From NCBI GenBank assembly GCA_910587955.1, contig CAJUNN010000024.1, forward strand, positions 1-38,171: DNA of 38,171 nucleotides. The letters run 5' to 3'. The DNA comes from an uncultured Lachnospiraceae bacterium (GTDB taxonomy: Bacteria; Bacillota; Clostridia; Lachnospirales; Lachnospiraceae). Positions 31,208 to 38,171 of the stretch are shown one piece after another; the first letter of the stretch is position 1, and each line of letters starts with the position of its first letter. The notes beneath the pieces were generated by a model. That model was not told where the DNA came from. It did no database searches and worked only from the letters and a program-made list of their open reading frames with translations. Position numbers and translations under genes: made by a program.

Positions 31208-33030
31208 AGCAAATTTCTCAAATTTTCTTGCGCGCGCTCATTTCCCTGCTCCGCAGCCTTTCGATACCAGGCTATAGCTTTCTCATAGTCCCGCGGCACT
31301 CCCCGGCCGTTTTCATACATCCAGCCCACATTACACTGGGCGATTGCATGCCCCTGCTCTGCGGCCTTTCGATACCAGGCTATAGCTTTCTCATTATCCT
31401 GAGGCACCCCGCGGCCGTTTTCATACATCCAGCCCAGATCATTCTGGGCATCTGCATTTCCCTGCTCCGCTGCCCTCCCATACCAGGCTGCGGCCTTCTT
31501 ATCATTCTGAGGTACTCCCCGGCCGTCTGCATACATGACGCCCAGATTATACTGGGCCGCTGCGTTTCCCTGCTCCGCTGCCTTCCCATACCAGGCTGCG
31601 GCTTTCTCATCGTTCAGAGGCACTCCCCGGCCGTTTGCATACATCAGCCCCAGATTGCATTGGGCGATTGCGTATCCCTGCTCTGCGGCTTTCTCAAACC
31701 AAACGGCGGCCTTCTCATAGTTTAGAGGTACTCCCCGGCCATTGTCATACATCCAGCCCAGCCAATTCTGAGCATCTGCATCCCCTTGCCCTGCGGCCTT
31801 CTCATAGTTTTTCAACTTCTTGTCCAGCCAATCCTGAGCTGCCGCGTTCCCCTGATTCGCAGCTTTCTGATACCACTCTATGGCTTTCTCATCATTCTTG
31901 GGCACCCCGCGGCCGTTGTCATACATCCAGCCCAAATTCTTCTGAGCATTTGCATTTCCCTGCTCTGCAGCTTTCTCAAACCACCCAGCGGCTTTCCCGT
32001 CATTCTGCGGAACGCCGCGGCCGCTGTAATACATCACGCCCAGATTATTCTGGGCACTTGCATATCCCTGCTCTGCAGCTTTCTTATACCACACTGCGGC
32101 TTTCTCATCATTCTTAGGCACTCCGCAGCCGTTTTGATACATCCAGCCCAGATTATTCTGAGACATTGCAATTCCCTGCTCTGCGGCTTTCTCATACCAT
32201 TCCGCGGCTTTTTTATCATTCTTAGGCACTCCATGACCGTTCCGGTACATTACGCCCAGATTATTCCGGGCGAGTGCATGTCCCTGATTCGCGGCTTTTT
32301 GATACCACTGGGCGGCTTTTTCATAATTCATAAGTACGCCGCGGCCGTTTTGATACATCACGCCCACATTATACTGGGCGCCTGCATGTTCCTGCTCCGC
32401 TGCTTTTTCATACCACGCTGCGGCTCTCCCATCGTTCTGAGGCACGCCCCGGCCGCTGTCATACATCCAGCCCAAAAAGAATTGCGCCTCCGCGTTTCCC
32501 TGCTCCGCCGCCTTTTGATACCACTGGGCAGCCATAGCCTCATCTTTCTGCACCCGGTTGCCCTCGTAGTACATTTTCGCCATCCGAAGCTGGGCCCCCA
32601 GATATCCCCTCTCGGCAAGGCCGCGCATCATCTCTACGCCCTTCTCGTAATCCGGGGTGGCCATAACCGCCAGGGCTTCCTCATACAATTCTTCTTCGCT
32701 CTTGGCTTCTTCCCCCTTGACCTCCTGCTTATAGGTGATTGTCCGTTCTTCTTTTTCTTTCTGAGGCTGATTCTTTAAGTCGGAGAAATTGTCCTGTGAG
32801 GCGTCCTCTTCTCTGATAATACCGGTCTGCGCTTTGCCGCGCATCCACGAAAAGGCTGTGATTGCTGCCGCAATCTGATTCAGGTCGCTCTTAAGCTTCT
32901 GGCGCCGCCTTTCGTCTTCCACGTTGTCCAGACGTTCCATGATTTCCGATTGCTTCAGCTCCAGCTTATCCACGATCGTCTCCGCGTCTTCGGCAGGCTC
33001 TATCCCTAAGCTTCTCAGTAATTCCTCCAT
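31204..33030 (-). CDS. Sel1-repeat protein with helical (possibly J-like) N-terminus
   Basis: The 608-residue protein has about 13-14 Sel1-type (TPR-like) repeats from residue ~130 to the end. Each full unit is 36 residues with the pattern AxWYxKAAEQGxAxAQxxLGxMYxxGRGVPxN. Units are nearly identical, giving a 108-bp DNA repeat. One unit in the middle (AAAQDWLDKKLK, then NYEKAAGQGDADAQ) is shortened. The first ~65 residues are helical (LLRSLGIEPAEDAETI...), vaguely like a J domain without the HPD motif. Sel1 repeats form a protein-binding solenoid, so this may be the scaffold or adaptor of the Hsp70/AAA operon. The ATG at 33028-33030 is preferred over GTG at 33036 because of spacing to AAGGAA. 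Confidence 0.88.
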   Translation of the reverse strand: MEELLRSLGIEPAEDAETIVDKLELKQSEIMERLDNVEDERRRQKLKSDLNQIAAAITAFSWMRGKAQTGIIREEDASQDNFSDLKNQPQKEKEERTITYKQEVKGEEAKSEEELYEEALAVMATPDYEKGVEMMRGLAERGYLGAQLRMAKMYYEGNRVQKDEAMAAQWYQKAAEQGNAEAQFFLGWMYDSGRGVPQNDGRAAAWYEKAAEQEHAGAQYNVGVMYQNGRGVLMNYEKAAQWYQKAANQGHALARNNLGVMYRNGHGVPKNDKKAAEWYEKAAEQGIAMSQNNLGWMYQNGCGVPKNDEKAAVWYKKAAEQGYASAQNNLGVMYYSGRGVPQNDGKAAGWFEKAAEQGNANAQKNLGWMYDNGRGVPKNDEKAIEWYQKAANQGNAAAQDWLDKKLKNYEKAAGQGDADAQNWLGWMYDNGRGVPLNYEKAAVWFEKAAEQGYAIAQCNLGLMYANGRGVPLNDEKAAAWYGKAAEQGNAAAQYNLGVMYADGRGVPQNDKKAAAWYGRAAEQGNADAQNDLGWMYENGRGVPQDNEKAIAWYRKAAEQGHAIAQCNVGWMYENGRGVPRDYEKAIAWYRKAAEQGNERAQENLRNLL

Positions 33031-33032
33031 GT

Positions 33033-33500
33033 TCACTGCTTCCTTTCAACAAATTTGACAGTTCCGTCATCGTATATGATACAGATGGTATGGGTATATA
33101 CTTCTATGCAGGTGCAGTCCCGATGCTCCAGCCATATTTCATACCCTTCCCGCAGATCGGGAGCCATCTCCTCCAGGGAGCGGTAGTGCTGGATGATATC
33201 CCCCTCTTTATCGATAGAATGAATGATGCAGCCCGGAATGGCGCAGGGCGCCAGGATACCTAACAGCTCGTTGGTCACAGGCAGCATCTGCACCGCCTCT
33301 TTCATTTCCTGCCCGGTTTCCTGAAGCGGTATGGTCTGGTTGATGGCCTTGATATATTTTCTGCTGCGGGGTGCGCGCAGCTTCTTCCTCTCGCCCGCCT
33401 GTTCCGGCGCGGCCTTTTGGGCCAGTTCCATCGTTTTTTTCTCCCGGCTTTCGGCCCCTTGGGCCTGGTGAGCCTGATAAGATTGTTGTAGTGAATCCAT
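33033..33500 (-). CDS. Unrecognised 155-residue protein between AAA+ and Sel1 genes
   Basis: No family is recognised. The N-terminal third (residues 1-55) is charged and Gln/Lys/Glu-rich, probably disordered or coiled. The C-terminal part (about 70-155) is compact with four to five cysteines: LAPCAIPGCIIHSI, HRDCTCIEVYTHTICIIYDDGTVKF. The alternating hydrophobic pattern suggests a small beta-rich domain, and the CxxxxC and CxC pairs could bind a metal or form a disulfide. The ATG at 33498-33500 follows AGGGGGAGA by eight bases. It is 33 bases after the triple-AAA gene and two bases before the Sel1 gene start, so it belongs to this operon. Confidence 0.7.
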   Translation of the reverse strand: MDSLQQSYQAHQAQGAESREKKTMELAQKAAPEQAGERKKLRAPRSRKYIKAINQTIPLQETGQEMKEAVQMLPVTNELLGILAPCAIPGCIIHSIDKEGDIIQHYRSLEEMAPDLREGYEIWLEHRDCTCIEVYTHTICIIYDDGTVKFVERKQ

Positions 33501-33533
33501 CACGTCCGTCTCCCCCTTTTTCCTTCTCGTTAT

Positions 33534-36467
33534 CTATCCCATCAGATCTTCCCTGCAAATGGTAATGTCTTCATCCTGCTCCAGTTCCATTCCTGCCTGT
33601 ATCTTCCTGGCAATTCTGGAGTTCTTCTTTTTCTCCACCTGTTCCACCATATTGCGCACGCCCCGCGCGTTTCCAAAATCTTTGCTGTTCTCCCGCTCCT
33701 TCTGGATACGTTCCCGGATCACCGGTTCCAGATGCTCCGCGAGACGCATCCCTCTTTTCTCGGCCATGTTCCGGAACAGGTACAAAAGCTCCTCGTCGGA
33801 GTAATCCTCAAAGTAGATTTCATTGGAAAGGCGGCTCGCCAGTCCCTGATTGGCGTCCAGGAATTTCTGCATTTCCCGGGCGTACCCCGCTACAATGACC
33901 ATCAGATTCTCCCGTCTGTTCTCAAGCTCCGCCACCAGCGTATTGATTGCCTCCAGACCGAAATCGTCCCGCTCGCCTCCCGCCAGCGTGTACGCTTCAT
34001 CGATAAACAGGATGCCCCCCTCTGCTTCTTTGAGCTTCTCCATGACTTTCCTGGCCGTGTGTCCCTGATACTGGCCGACCAGATCTTTCCGTCCCGTCTC
34101 CACGAACACGTTCTTTTTCAAAAGGCCAAGTTTCTTATAGATTTTACCGATGAGACGGGCTACCGTAGTTTTTCCGGTCCCGGCGTTCCCCATGAATACC
34201 AGGTGCAGCGTGCCGTGTCCCTGTACCTCCCTTCCCCTCTCCTTCATGTACTTCTTGACCTGAATATCGTCCACCATTTCCTGGACCTTTTCCTTCACGG
34301 ACTTTAAGCCCACCAAGCCGTTCAATTCCCCAAGGAGTTCCTCCAGGGTTTTCTCTTCATCGGCTTTCCGGCCTGCCACCGCCTGTATATCCGCCTTGGT
34401 AATCAGATCCATCTGGGCGGCGCTGACGCTCATACCGGCGCCGCTCATCCGGATCAGGCGCGCGTTCATCTCTTCGATGACTTCGTCAAACAGATTCCGG
34501 ACGCCCCGCGCATTGCCGAAATCCGGCGTCTTGGATTTTTGTTCCAGCATATTGTGGATATCCCCGTCCGAACCGGCCTCCAGCTCCATAGAGCGTTCCG
34601 CCGCCATCTTTTTGAAAATAACCGCCATCTCTTCCACGCTGTAATCTTCAAACTCGATTTCATTGCGGATGCGGCTCTTGAATCCCGGATTGGATTTCAG
34701 GAATTCCCGCATTTCTTCCTGATAACCAGCCAGAATGACCATCATGTAATCTTTGTTGTTTTCGATGGCCGCTATAAGCTCATCCACGGCCTCGTGCCCG
34801 AAGGTATCCCCGTCGTCCCTGCAAAGGGAATAGGCTTCGTCGATAAAGAGGACGCCGCCCATTGCTTCTTTTACCTTCTCTTTGACCAGTTTGGCCGTGT
34901 GCCCCTGATATTGGCCCACCAGGTCGCTCCTGGTGCAGGATACCATATGGCTGCCGTTGGGAAGAATGCCAAGCTGCTGGTAAATTCTACCGATGAGGTT
35001 GGCCACCGTGGTCTTCCCGGTGCCGGGATTTCCGGTAAACAGCATATGAAGCGTCCCGTGTCCGGCTGCCCTGCGGGCTCCCTTTTCCTCGGACTGTTTC
35101 TCAATGAGGATCGTCTCTATCCGTTTCTTAATCTGTGCCTTTACGTTGTTTAACCCGGTCAGATGATCTAACTTTTGCAGCAGCTCCTCCAGGCCTTCCT
35201 CCTCCATCTCCACCTCAAAGTCTTCCGGCATCAGGTATACCTTGGCGGCGTCGGAATCGTCGTCCCCCTCATAATACCGCCGGGCCATTTTCACGGACGC
35301 CTGATTGATGTAACGGTTCAAGGTGATGGCGTTCATAAACTCAGGGCTTCTGCATTCCATATTGATTTTGCGAAGGAGTACTTTTTCCGCGTCCGGATGG
35401 ATTCTGAGCGCTTTCCCAGCCGCCGCTTTCTTGGCGATTTCCAGCAGTTCCCCGGGGGAATACCCGGGTATTTCCATGGTACTGTATAGGACGTCCTGTA
35501 TTTCATCATCCAGTATCTGCAGTTTGGTTACCGCCTCTTTTGTTCCGGTCAAAACAATGGAAAGTGAGTCTTTCTTTTCATTCATCACCCTTCTAAGCTG
35601 GGCGGCGATACTTTTCGCATTGGGATTACCCGCATCGTCATCCAGAATATTCTGCACATTCTCTATGATAACCGTAATATCGCTCAGCTTGGCGAACAAA
35701 TCCCGAATGCCCTCCGTCCGATCGTTCTCATAGGCGGCAAGCAGTTCTCCCGCCTCCAGCCGGGCCGCGCAATTATCCGCCCGGACTCCGAAATCATACA
35801 GAAGACCGCTTATGATCTCGCCCACCAGGGTCTTGCCGCTGCCTCTGGCACCCGCCACGGCAAAATGAGTGGATTTTAACAATTCCCCCTGGAACTGGCT
35901 CTCTTTGCGCTCATTTTGAAAGCGCAAAAGTTTATAAAAGCTATCCAGTTCCACCTGCACATGCTCCATACCGATCACTCCCTCGAAGCATTCCTTTATG
36001 TTTCTGGGGATCTGAACCGGTTTCTTTATTCTTTTTTTCTTATTTTTGCCGAACATTTCTGCAAGAGAAACCGAGCCTTCCCTGTGCCGCGGCTGCCTGG
36101 TATTTTTAAATTGTGGCGGTTCCGAAGATTCTGCCTGTACTTCCGGCTGGTTTTGTATCCCGGTTTCCTCCTGTTCCTCTGCGCTCTTCCCATATGTATG
36201 ATTGCGCAGATAGTCTTCTGTCCGGCCCTCCTCCACGGCTTCCAGCAGTTCCTCGATTTCCATAATATAATCGCCCGCCGGGAACAGATTGTGGCACCTC
36301 TTTGCAATTTTTCTCGCTTTCTTCTCATCCCCCGCGGCCAGGTAAGCCCTGCTCAGACTTAACATGGGCAGTTCGTCATATTCCTCCCGCAGTTCTTCTT
36401 CCAGCTCTTCTATGATTTCATCGTAACGCTCCTGCTCCATCATGGAATCGTACTGTGCCTGTTTCAT
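33534..36467 (-). CDS. Triple AAA+ protein of the CbxX/CfqX (SpoVK) type
   Basis: The 977-residue protein begins with a short TPR-like helical region (residues ~10-80) and a disordered linker, followed by three AAA+ modules. Module 1 (about 155-400) is degenerate: Walker A GARGSGKT (206-213), but the Walker B position reads VIIEN. Modules 2 and 3 are intact CbxX/CfqX-type: GNPGTGKT (479-486) with FIDEAY (541-546), and GNAGTGKT (760-767) with FIDEAY (821-826). Both have the pore-like GQYQGHTA and the arginine-rich FGNARGVRN. Relatives include rubisco activase CbbX, SpoVK and EccA, which remodel protein complexes. The start ATG at 36467 has TTAGGAGA six bases upstream. It is 10 bases after the Hsp70 gene. 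Confidence 0.92.
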   Translation of the reverse strand: MKQAQYDSMMEQERYDEIIEELEEELREEYDELPMLSLSRAYLAAGDEKKARKIAKRCHNLFPAGDYIMEIEELLEAVEEGRTEDYLRNHTYGKSAEEQEETGIQNQPEVQAESSEPPQFKNTRQPRHREGSVSLAEMFGKNKKKRIKKPVQIPRNIKECFEGVIGMEHVQVELDSFYKLLRFQNERKESQFQGELLKSTHFAVAGARGSGKTLVGEIISGLLYDFGVRADNCAARLEAGELLAAYENDRTEGIRDLFAKLSDITVIIENVQNILDDDAGNPNAKSIAAQLRRVMNEKKDSLSIVLTGTKEAVTKLQILDDEIQDVLYSTMEIPGYSPGELLEIAKKAAAGKALRIHPDAEKVLLRKINMECRSPEFMNAITLNRYINQASVKMARRYYEGDDDSDAAKVYLMPEDFEVEMEEEGLEELLQKLDHLTGLNNVKAQIKKRIETILIEKQSEEKGARRAAGHGTLHMLFTGNPGTGKTTVANLIGRIYQQLGILPNGSHMVSCTRSDLVGQYQGHTAKLVKEKVKEAMGGVLFIDEAYSLCRDDGDTFGHEAVDELIAAIENNKDYMMVILAGYQEEMREFLKSNPGFKSRIRNEIEFEDYSVEEMAVIFKKMAAERSMELEAGSDGDIHNMLEQKSKTPDFGNARGVRNLFDEVIEEMNARLIRMSGAGMSVSAAQMDLITKADIQAVAGRKADEEKTLEELLGELNGLVGLKSVKEKVQEMVDDIQVKKYMKERGREVQGHGTLHLVFMGNAGTGKTTVARLIGKIYKKLGLLKKNVFVETGRKDLVGQYQGHTARKVMEKLKEAEGGILFIDEAYTLAGGERDDFGLEAINTLVAELENRRENLMVIVAGYAREMQKFLDANQGLASRLSNEIYFEDYSDEELLYLFRNMAEKRGMRLAEHLEPVIRERIQKERENSKDFGNARGVRNMVEQVEKKKNSRIARKIQAGMELEQDEDITICREDLMG

Positions 36468-36477
36468 TGCAGTTCTC

Positions 36478-37968
36478 CTAACTGACCGTATAATCTCTGA
36501 GAATCCCCGTGACATCTTTTATGGCGTCTTCATCCATATTGGCGGCCCGTTTCATATGGTACTCTTCCTCAAACTCCATGTCCGGCAGAGCAATATGAAT
36601 GTGGATCAGCTGATGTTTATCCAGTCCGATTTTAATCAGTACCAATGACTTAGCGGGAGTGTTGTCAGGCAAATAAATCTCAAATTTTCCTATGGTAGTC
36701 ACATCCGTCACTTCCAGATACTCTCCTTCCGTCACCGTCAGTTCAATCTTTTTCTGGTTATCCGCCATCGTCAGAAAACGCTGCTCAATTTCTACCGGCA
36801 CCTTGGAGTTTTTGGGAATGATAATGTTATTTTCTTCCGTATTCCCCTTTATCACCACCACTCCTATGCTATGAGAGCATACATCTACAAACCGGGCATC
36901 CTTATTCCCACACAGCTCCGAGTAAATAGCCGCTCCCAATGCCACCGCCTCATTGGGATTGATGTCTTTCGATGGCTCCCTGCCAATGAAATGTTCTACT
37001 TTTTCTGCAATATACGGAATTCTGCTGGAACCTCCAACCAATAAAACTTTATCAATCTCTTTCTTCTCAAGTCCTGCCGATTTCAGGGCTTCTTCCATTT
37101 TCAGTTCTGTACGCCGGTACACCTTCGAAATCATCTTTTCAAACTGTTCGCGGGAAATTTCAATCTTTTCTCGTATTTTCCCTGCTTTGACGATGATATT
37201 TGTAGTCTTGCGGCTGCTGAGTTCAATCTTGGCCGCTTCCGCATCCTTATACAAATCCTGCAGAATATCAATATATTCTTCGTCTTCAATGTCCACATCA
37301 TGTTCGCGTTCTATATAATCTCTGACGTAATCAATGATGCACTGATCAAAAAAACGTCCGCCTGCATTCGATAAACCGTCCGTACTCAGCACTTCCATAT
37401 GCTCATTATCATCGATATGTAAGATTGTTACGTCAAAAGTTCCGCCGCCCAGGTCATAAATCATAATGTTTTCATTTGTTATCTTCTGCTTCCTCTGATA
37501 GCACAAGGCTGCCGCAGTCGGCTCATTGATCATGCCAAGCAGCGGATAGCCCGCAATCGCAGCTGCGTCCTCCGTTGCTTTTCTCCTTGCATCGGTAAAG
37601 TATGCGGGCACCGTGATCACAACGCCGTCAATCTTTTGCCCAAGATACTCTTCCGAATCCTGCACCACCTTACGAATCACAAAACTGGATATCATCTCGG
37701 GAGTATATTTCTTGCCGTCATATTCCTTCATAATTTTGTTCTTACCCATGTAGTTTTTGACATCCATAACCACATTTTCGGGATACAGAATCGCATTATC
37801 CTTGGCCGCCTTTCCCACAATGATCTCATGATTACTGTCGGGGTCAAAAAAAACGACAGAAGGCGTCAGCTTGCTCCCATCGTTGTTACTGGCTATTTGC
37901 GGTTCCCCTTTATGATCCATATAAGCTCCTGCTGAAAAAGTTGTACCCAAATCAATCCCTAATATCAT
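36478..37968 (-). CDS. Hsp70 (DnaK-like) chaperone lacking the C-terminal lid
   Basis: The 496-residue protein has a complete Hsp70 nucleotide-binding domain (residues 1-355): ILGIDLGTTFSAGAY, VVITVPAYFTDARRKATEDAA, INEPTAAALCY, YDLGGGTFDV (172-179) and LLVGGSSRIPYI (311-318). The interdomain region (VDVCSHSIGVVV) and a substrate-binding beta domain (to ~480) follow. The ~100-residue helical lid and C-terminal tail of DnaK (about 610-640 residues) are absent. No dnaJ or grpE is nearby, so this is a dedicated, specialised Hsp70. The ATG at 37966-37968 has GGAGAG about eight bases upstream; a frame to 38046 would extend through the promoter. It is the first gene of the operon. Confidence 0.93.
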   Translation of the reverse strand: MILGIDLGTTFSAGAYMDHKGEPQIASNNDGSKLTPSVVFFDPDSNHEIIVGKAAKDNAILYPENVVMDVKNYMGKNKIMKEYDGKKYTPEMISSFVIRKVVQDSEEYLGQKIDGVVITVPAYFTDARRKATEDAAAIAGYPLLGMINEPTAAALCYQRKQKITNENIMIYDLGGGTFDVTILHIDDNEHMEVLSTDGLSNAGGRFFDQCIIDYVRDYIEREHDVDIEDEEYIDILQDLYKDAEAAKIELSSRKTTNIIVKAGKIREKIEISREQFEKMISKVYRRTELKMEEALKSAGLEKKEIDKVLLVGGSSRIPYIAEKVEHFIGREPSKDINPNEAVALGAAIYSELCGNKDARFVDVCSHSIGVVVIKGNTEENNIIIPKNSKVPVEIEQRFLTMADNQKKIELTVTEGEYLEVTDVTTIGKFEIYLPDNTPAKSLVLIKIGLDKHQLIHIHIALPDMEFEEEYHMKRAANMDEDAIKDVTGILRDYTVS

Positions 37969-38017
37969 AATCTCCACTCTCCGCAATTCCGTCCATCTGT
38001 CCGTACATATTTGTTTT

Positions 38018-38046
38018 ATTATATCACAGCAATCGTCATTTTTCAA
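38018..38046 (-). promoter_or_regulatory. Strong sigma-A promoter of the Hsp70 operon
   Basis: On the minus strand TTGAAA (38041-38046), a 17-base spacer and TATAAT (38018-38023) preceded by TGA (an extended -10) form a near-consensus promoter about 50 bases before the Hsp70 start codon. No CIRCE-type inverted repeat was found between it and the gene. Confidence 0.75.
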
Positions 38047-38057
38047 TATTCGCTCCC

Positions 38058-38158
38058 CCCCCGAGTTTGCCCCCCGAGTTTGCCACTTGTCCTACAAAAC
38101 TAAATAAAAAATTTCCCCCGAGTTTGCCACTTGTAAATAAAAACTAAATAAAAAATTT
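38058..38158. repeat. 44-bp tandem repeats directly upstream of the Hsp70 operon promoter
   Basis: The block CCCCCGAGTTTGCCACTTGT occurs at 38071-38090 and 38115-38134, each followed by an AT-rich 24-base segment ending ACTAAATAAAAAATTT. A 13-base partial copy (CCCCCGAGTTTGC) lies at 38058-38070. The period is 44 bases. The array starts about 12 bases upstream of the -35 box, a suitable position for operator or activator sites, but its left part may run beyond the window. Confidence 0.75.
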
Positions 38159-38171
38159 CCTTATTTTGCAA

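Noticed and set aside
31786..32778. Long plus-strand reading frame opposite the Sel1 gene
   Set aside because: It arises from the periodic Sel1 coding sequence; it has no ribosome binding site and no recognisable domain.
37969..38046. CIRCE or other known heat-shock operator before the Hsp70 gene
   Set aside because: No 9-bp inverted repeat with the CIRCE sequence could be found.
38058..38158. CRISPR-like repeats
   Set aside because: Only two to three units, and the segments between the repeats are themselves nearly identical, so they are not spacers. No cas genes are nearby.

Overview
The window looks like chromosomal DNA of an anaerobic, low-to-mid GC Bacillota, most likely a Lachnospiraceae-type Clostridia. 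This is inferred from protein character: Rnf subunits, a sodium-pumping biotin decarboxylase operon, a ZapA/U32 peptidase pair, DUF4860-type and CmpB-type proteins, and strong AGGAGG ribosome binding sites. Almost every real gene is on the minus strand, so transcription runs from high to low coordinates. No rRNA, tRNA, transposase, integrase or CRISPR array was seen.

Core region (1-17920). Reading along transcription: a metallo-beta-lactamase-fold hydrolase; a transglutaminase-like lipoprotein; a compact type IV pilus/type II secretion-like cluster (GspF, four small membrane-anchored proteins, PilT); a BaiN-family flavoprotein; cmk; ispH overlapping the ribosomal protein S1-like gene; a CmpB-type membrane protein; rnfC and rnfD without the other rnf genes; a GlgX-type debranching enzyme; ruvA; ruvB; zapA with a long coiled-coil tail; and the start of a U32 peptidase. 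Many neighbours overlap by 1-20 bases or are separated by very short gaps, indicating translational coupling.

Carboxyl-transfer region (18520-24761). A five-gene operon encodes an acyl-CoA carboxyltransferase, an OadG-like lipoprotein, a biotin carrier, the OadB sodium pump and the OadA/5S carboxyltransferase. It resembles a transcarboxylase or methylmalonyl-CoA/oxaloacetate decarboxylase sodium pump. A short proB lies upstream.

Accessory region (24896-38171). This is the part worth most attention. A six-gene operon behind a strong sigma-A-type promoter encodes a lidless Hsp70, a triple-AAA CbxX/SpoVK-type protein, an unrecognised 155-residue protein, a Sel1-repeat protein, a PPP-family phosphatase and an orphan response-regulator receiver. 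It ends in a terminator. Downstream are a divergent RNase HII/HIII-like gene and a 1186-residue protein. That protein joins an RNase HI-type RNA:DNA hybrid-binding domain, a Clp-type AAA+ module, a receiver-like domain, an FtsH-type AAA+ module and an M41 zinc protease, with no membrane segment. Together they look like an RNA:DNA-hybrid-linked chaperone/protease system. That function is inference.

Two copies of a complex hairpin repeat (17968-18440 and 28481-28875) flank the 10-kb block holding the decarboxylase operon, proB and the Clp-FtsH gene. Their outer 55-bp arms are in the same orientation, but their inner modules are inverted relative to each other.
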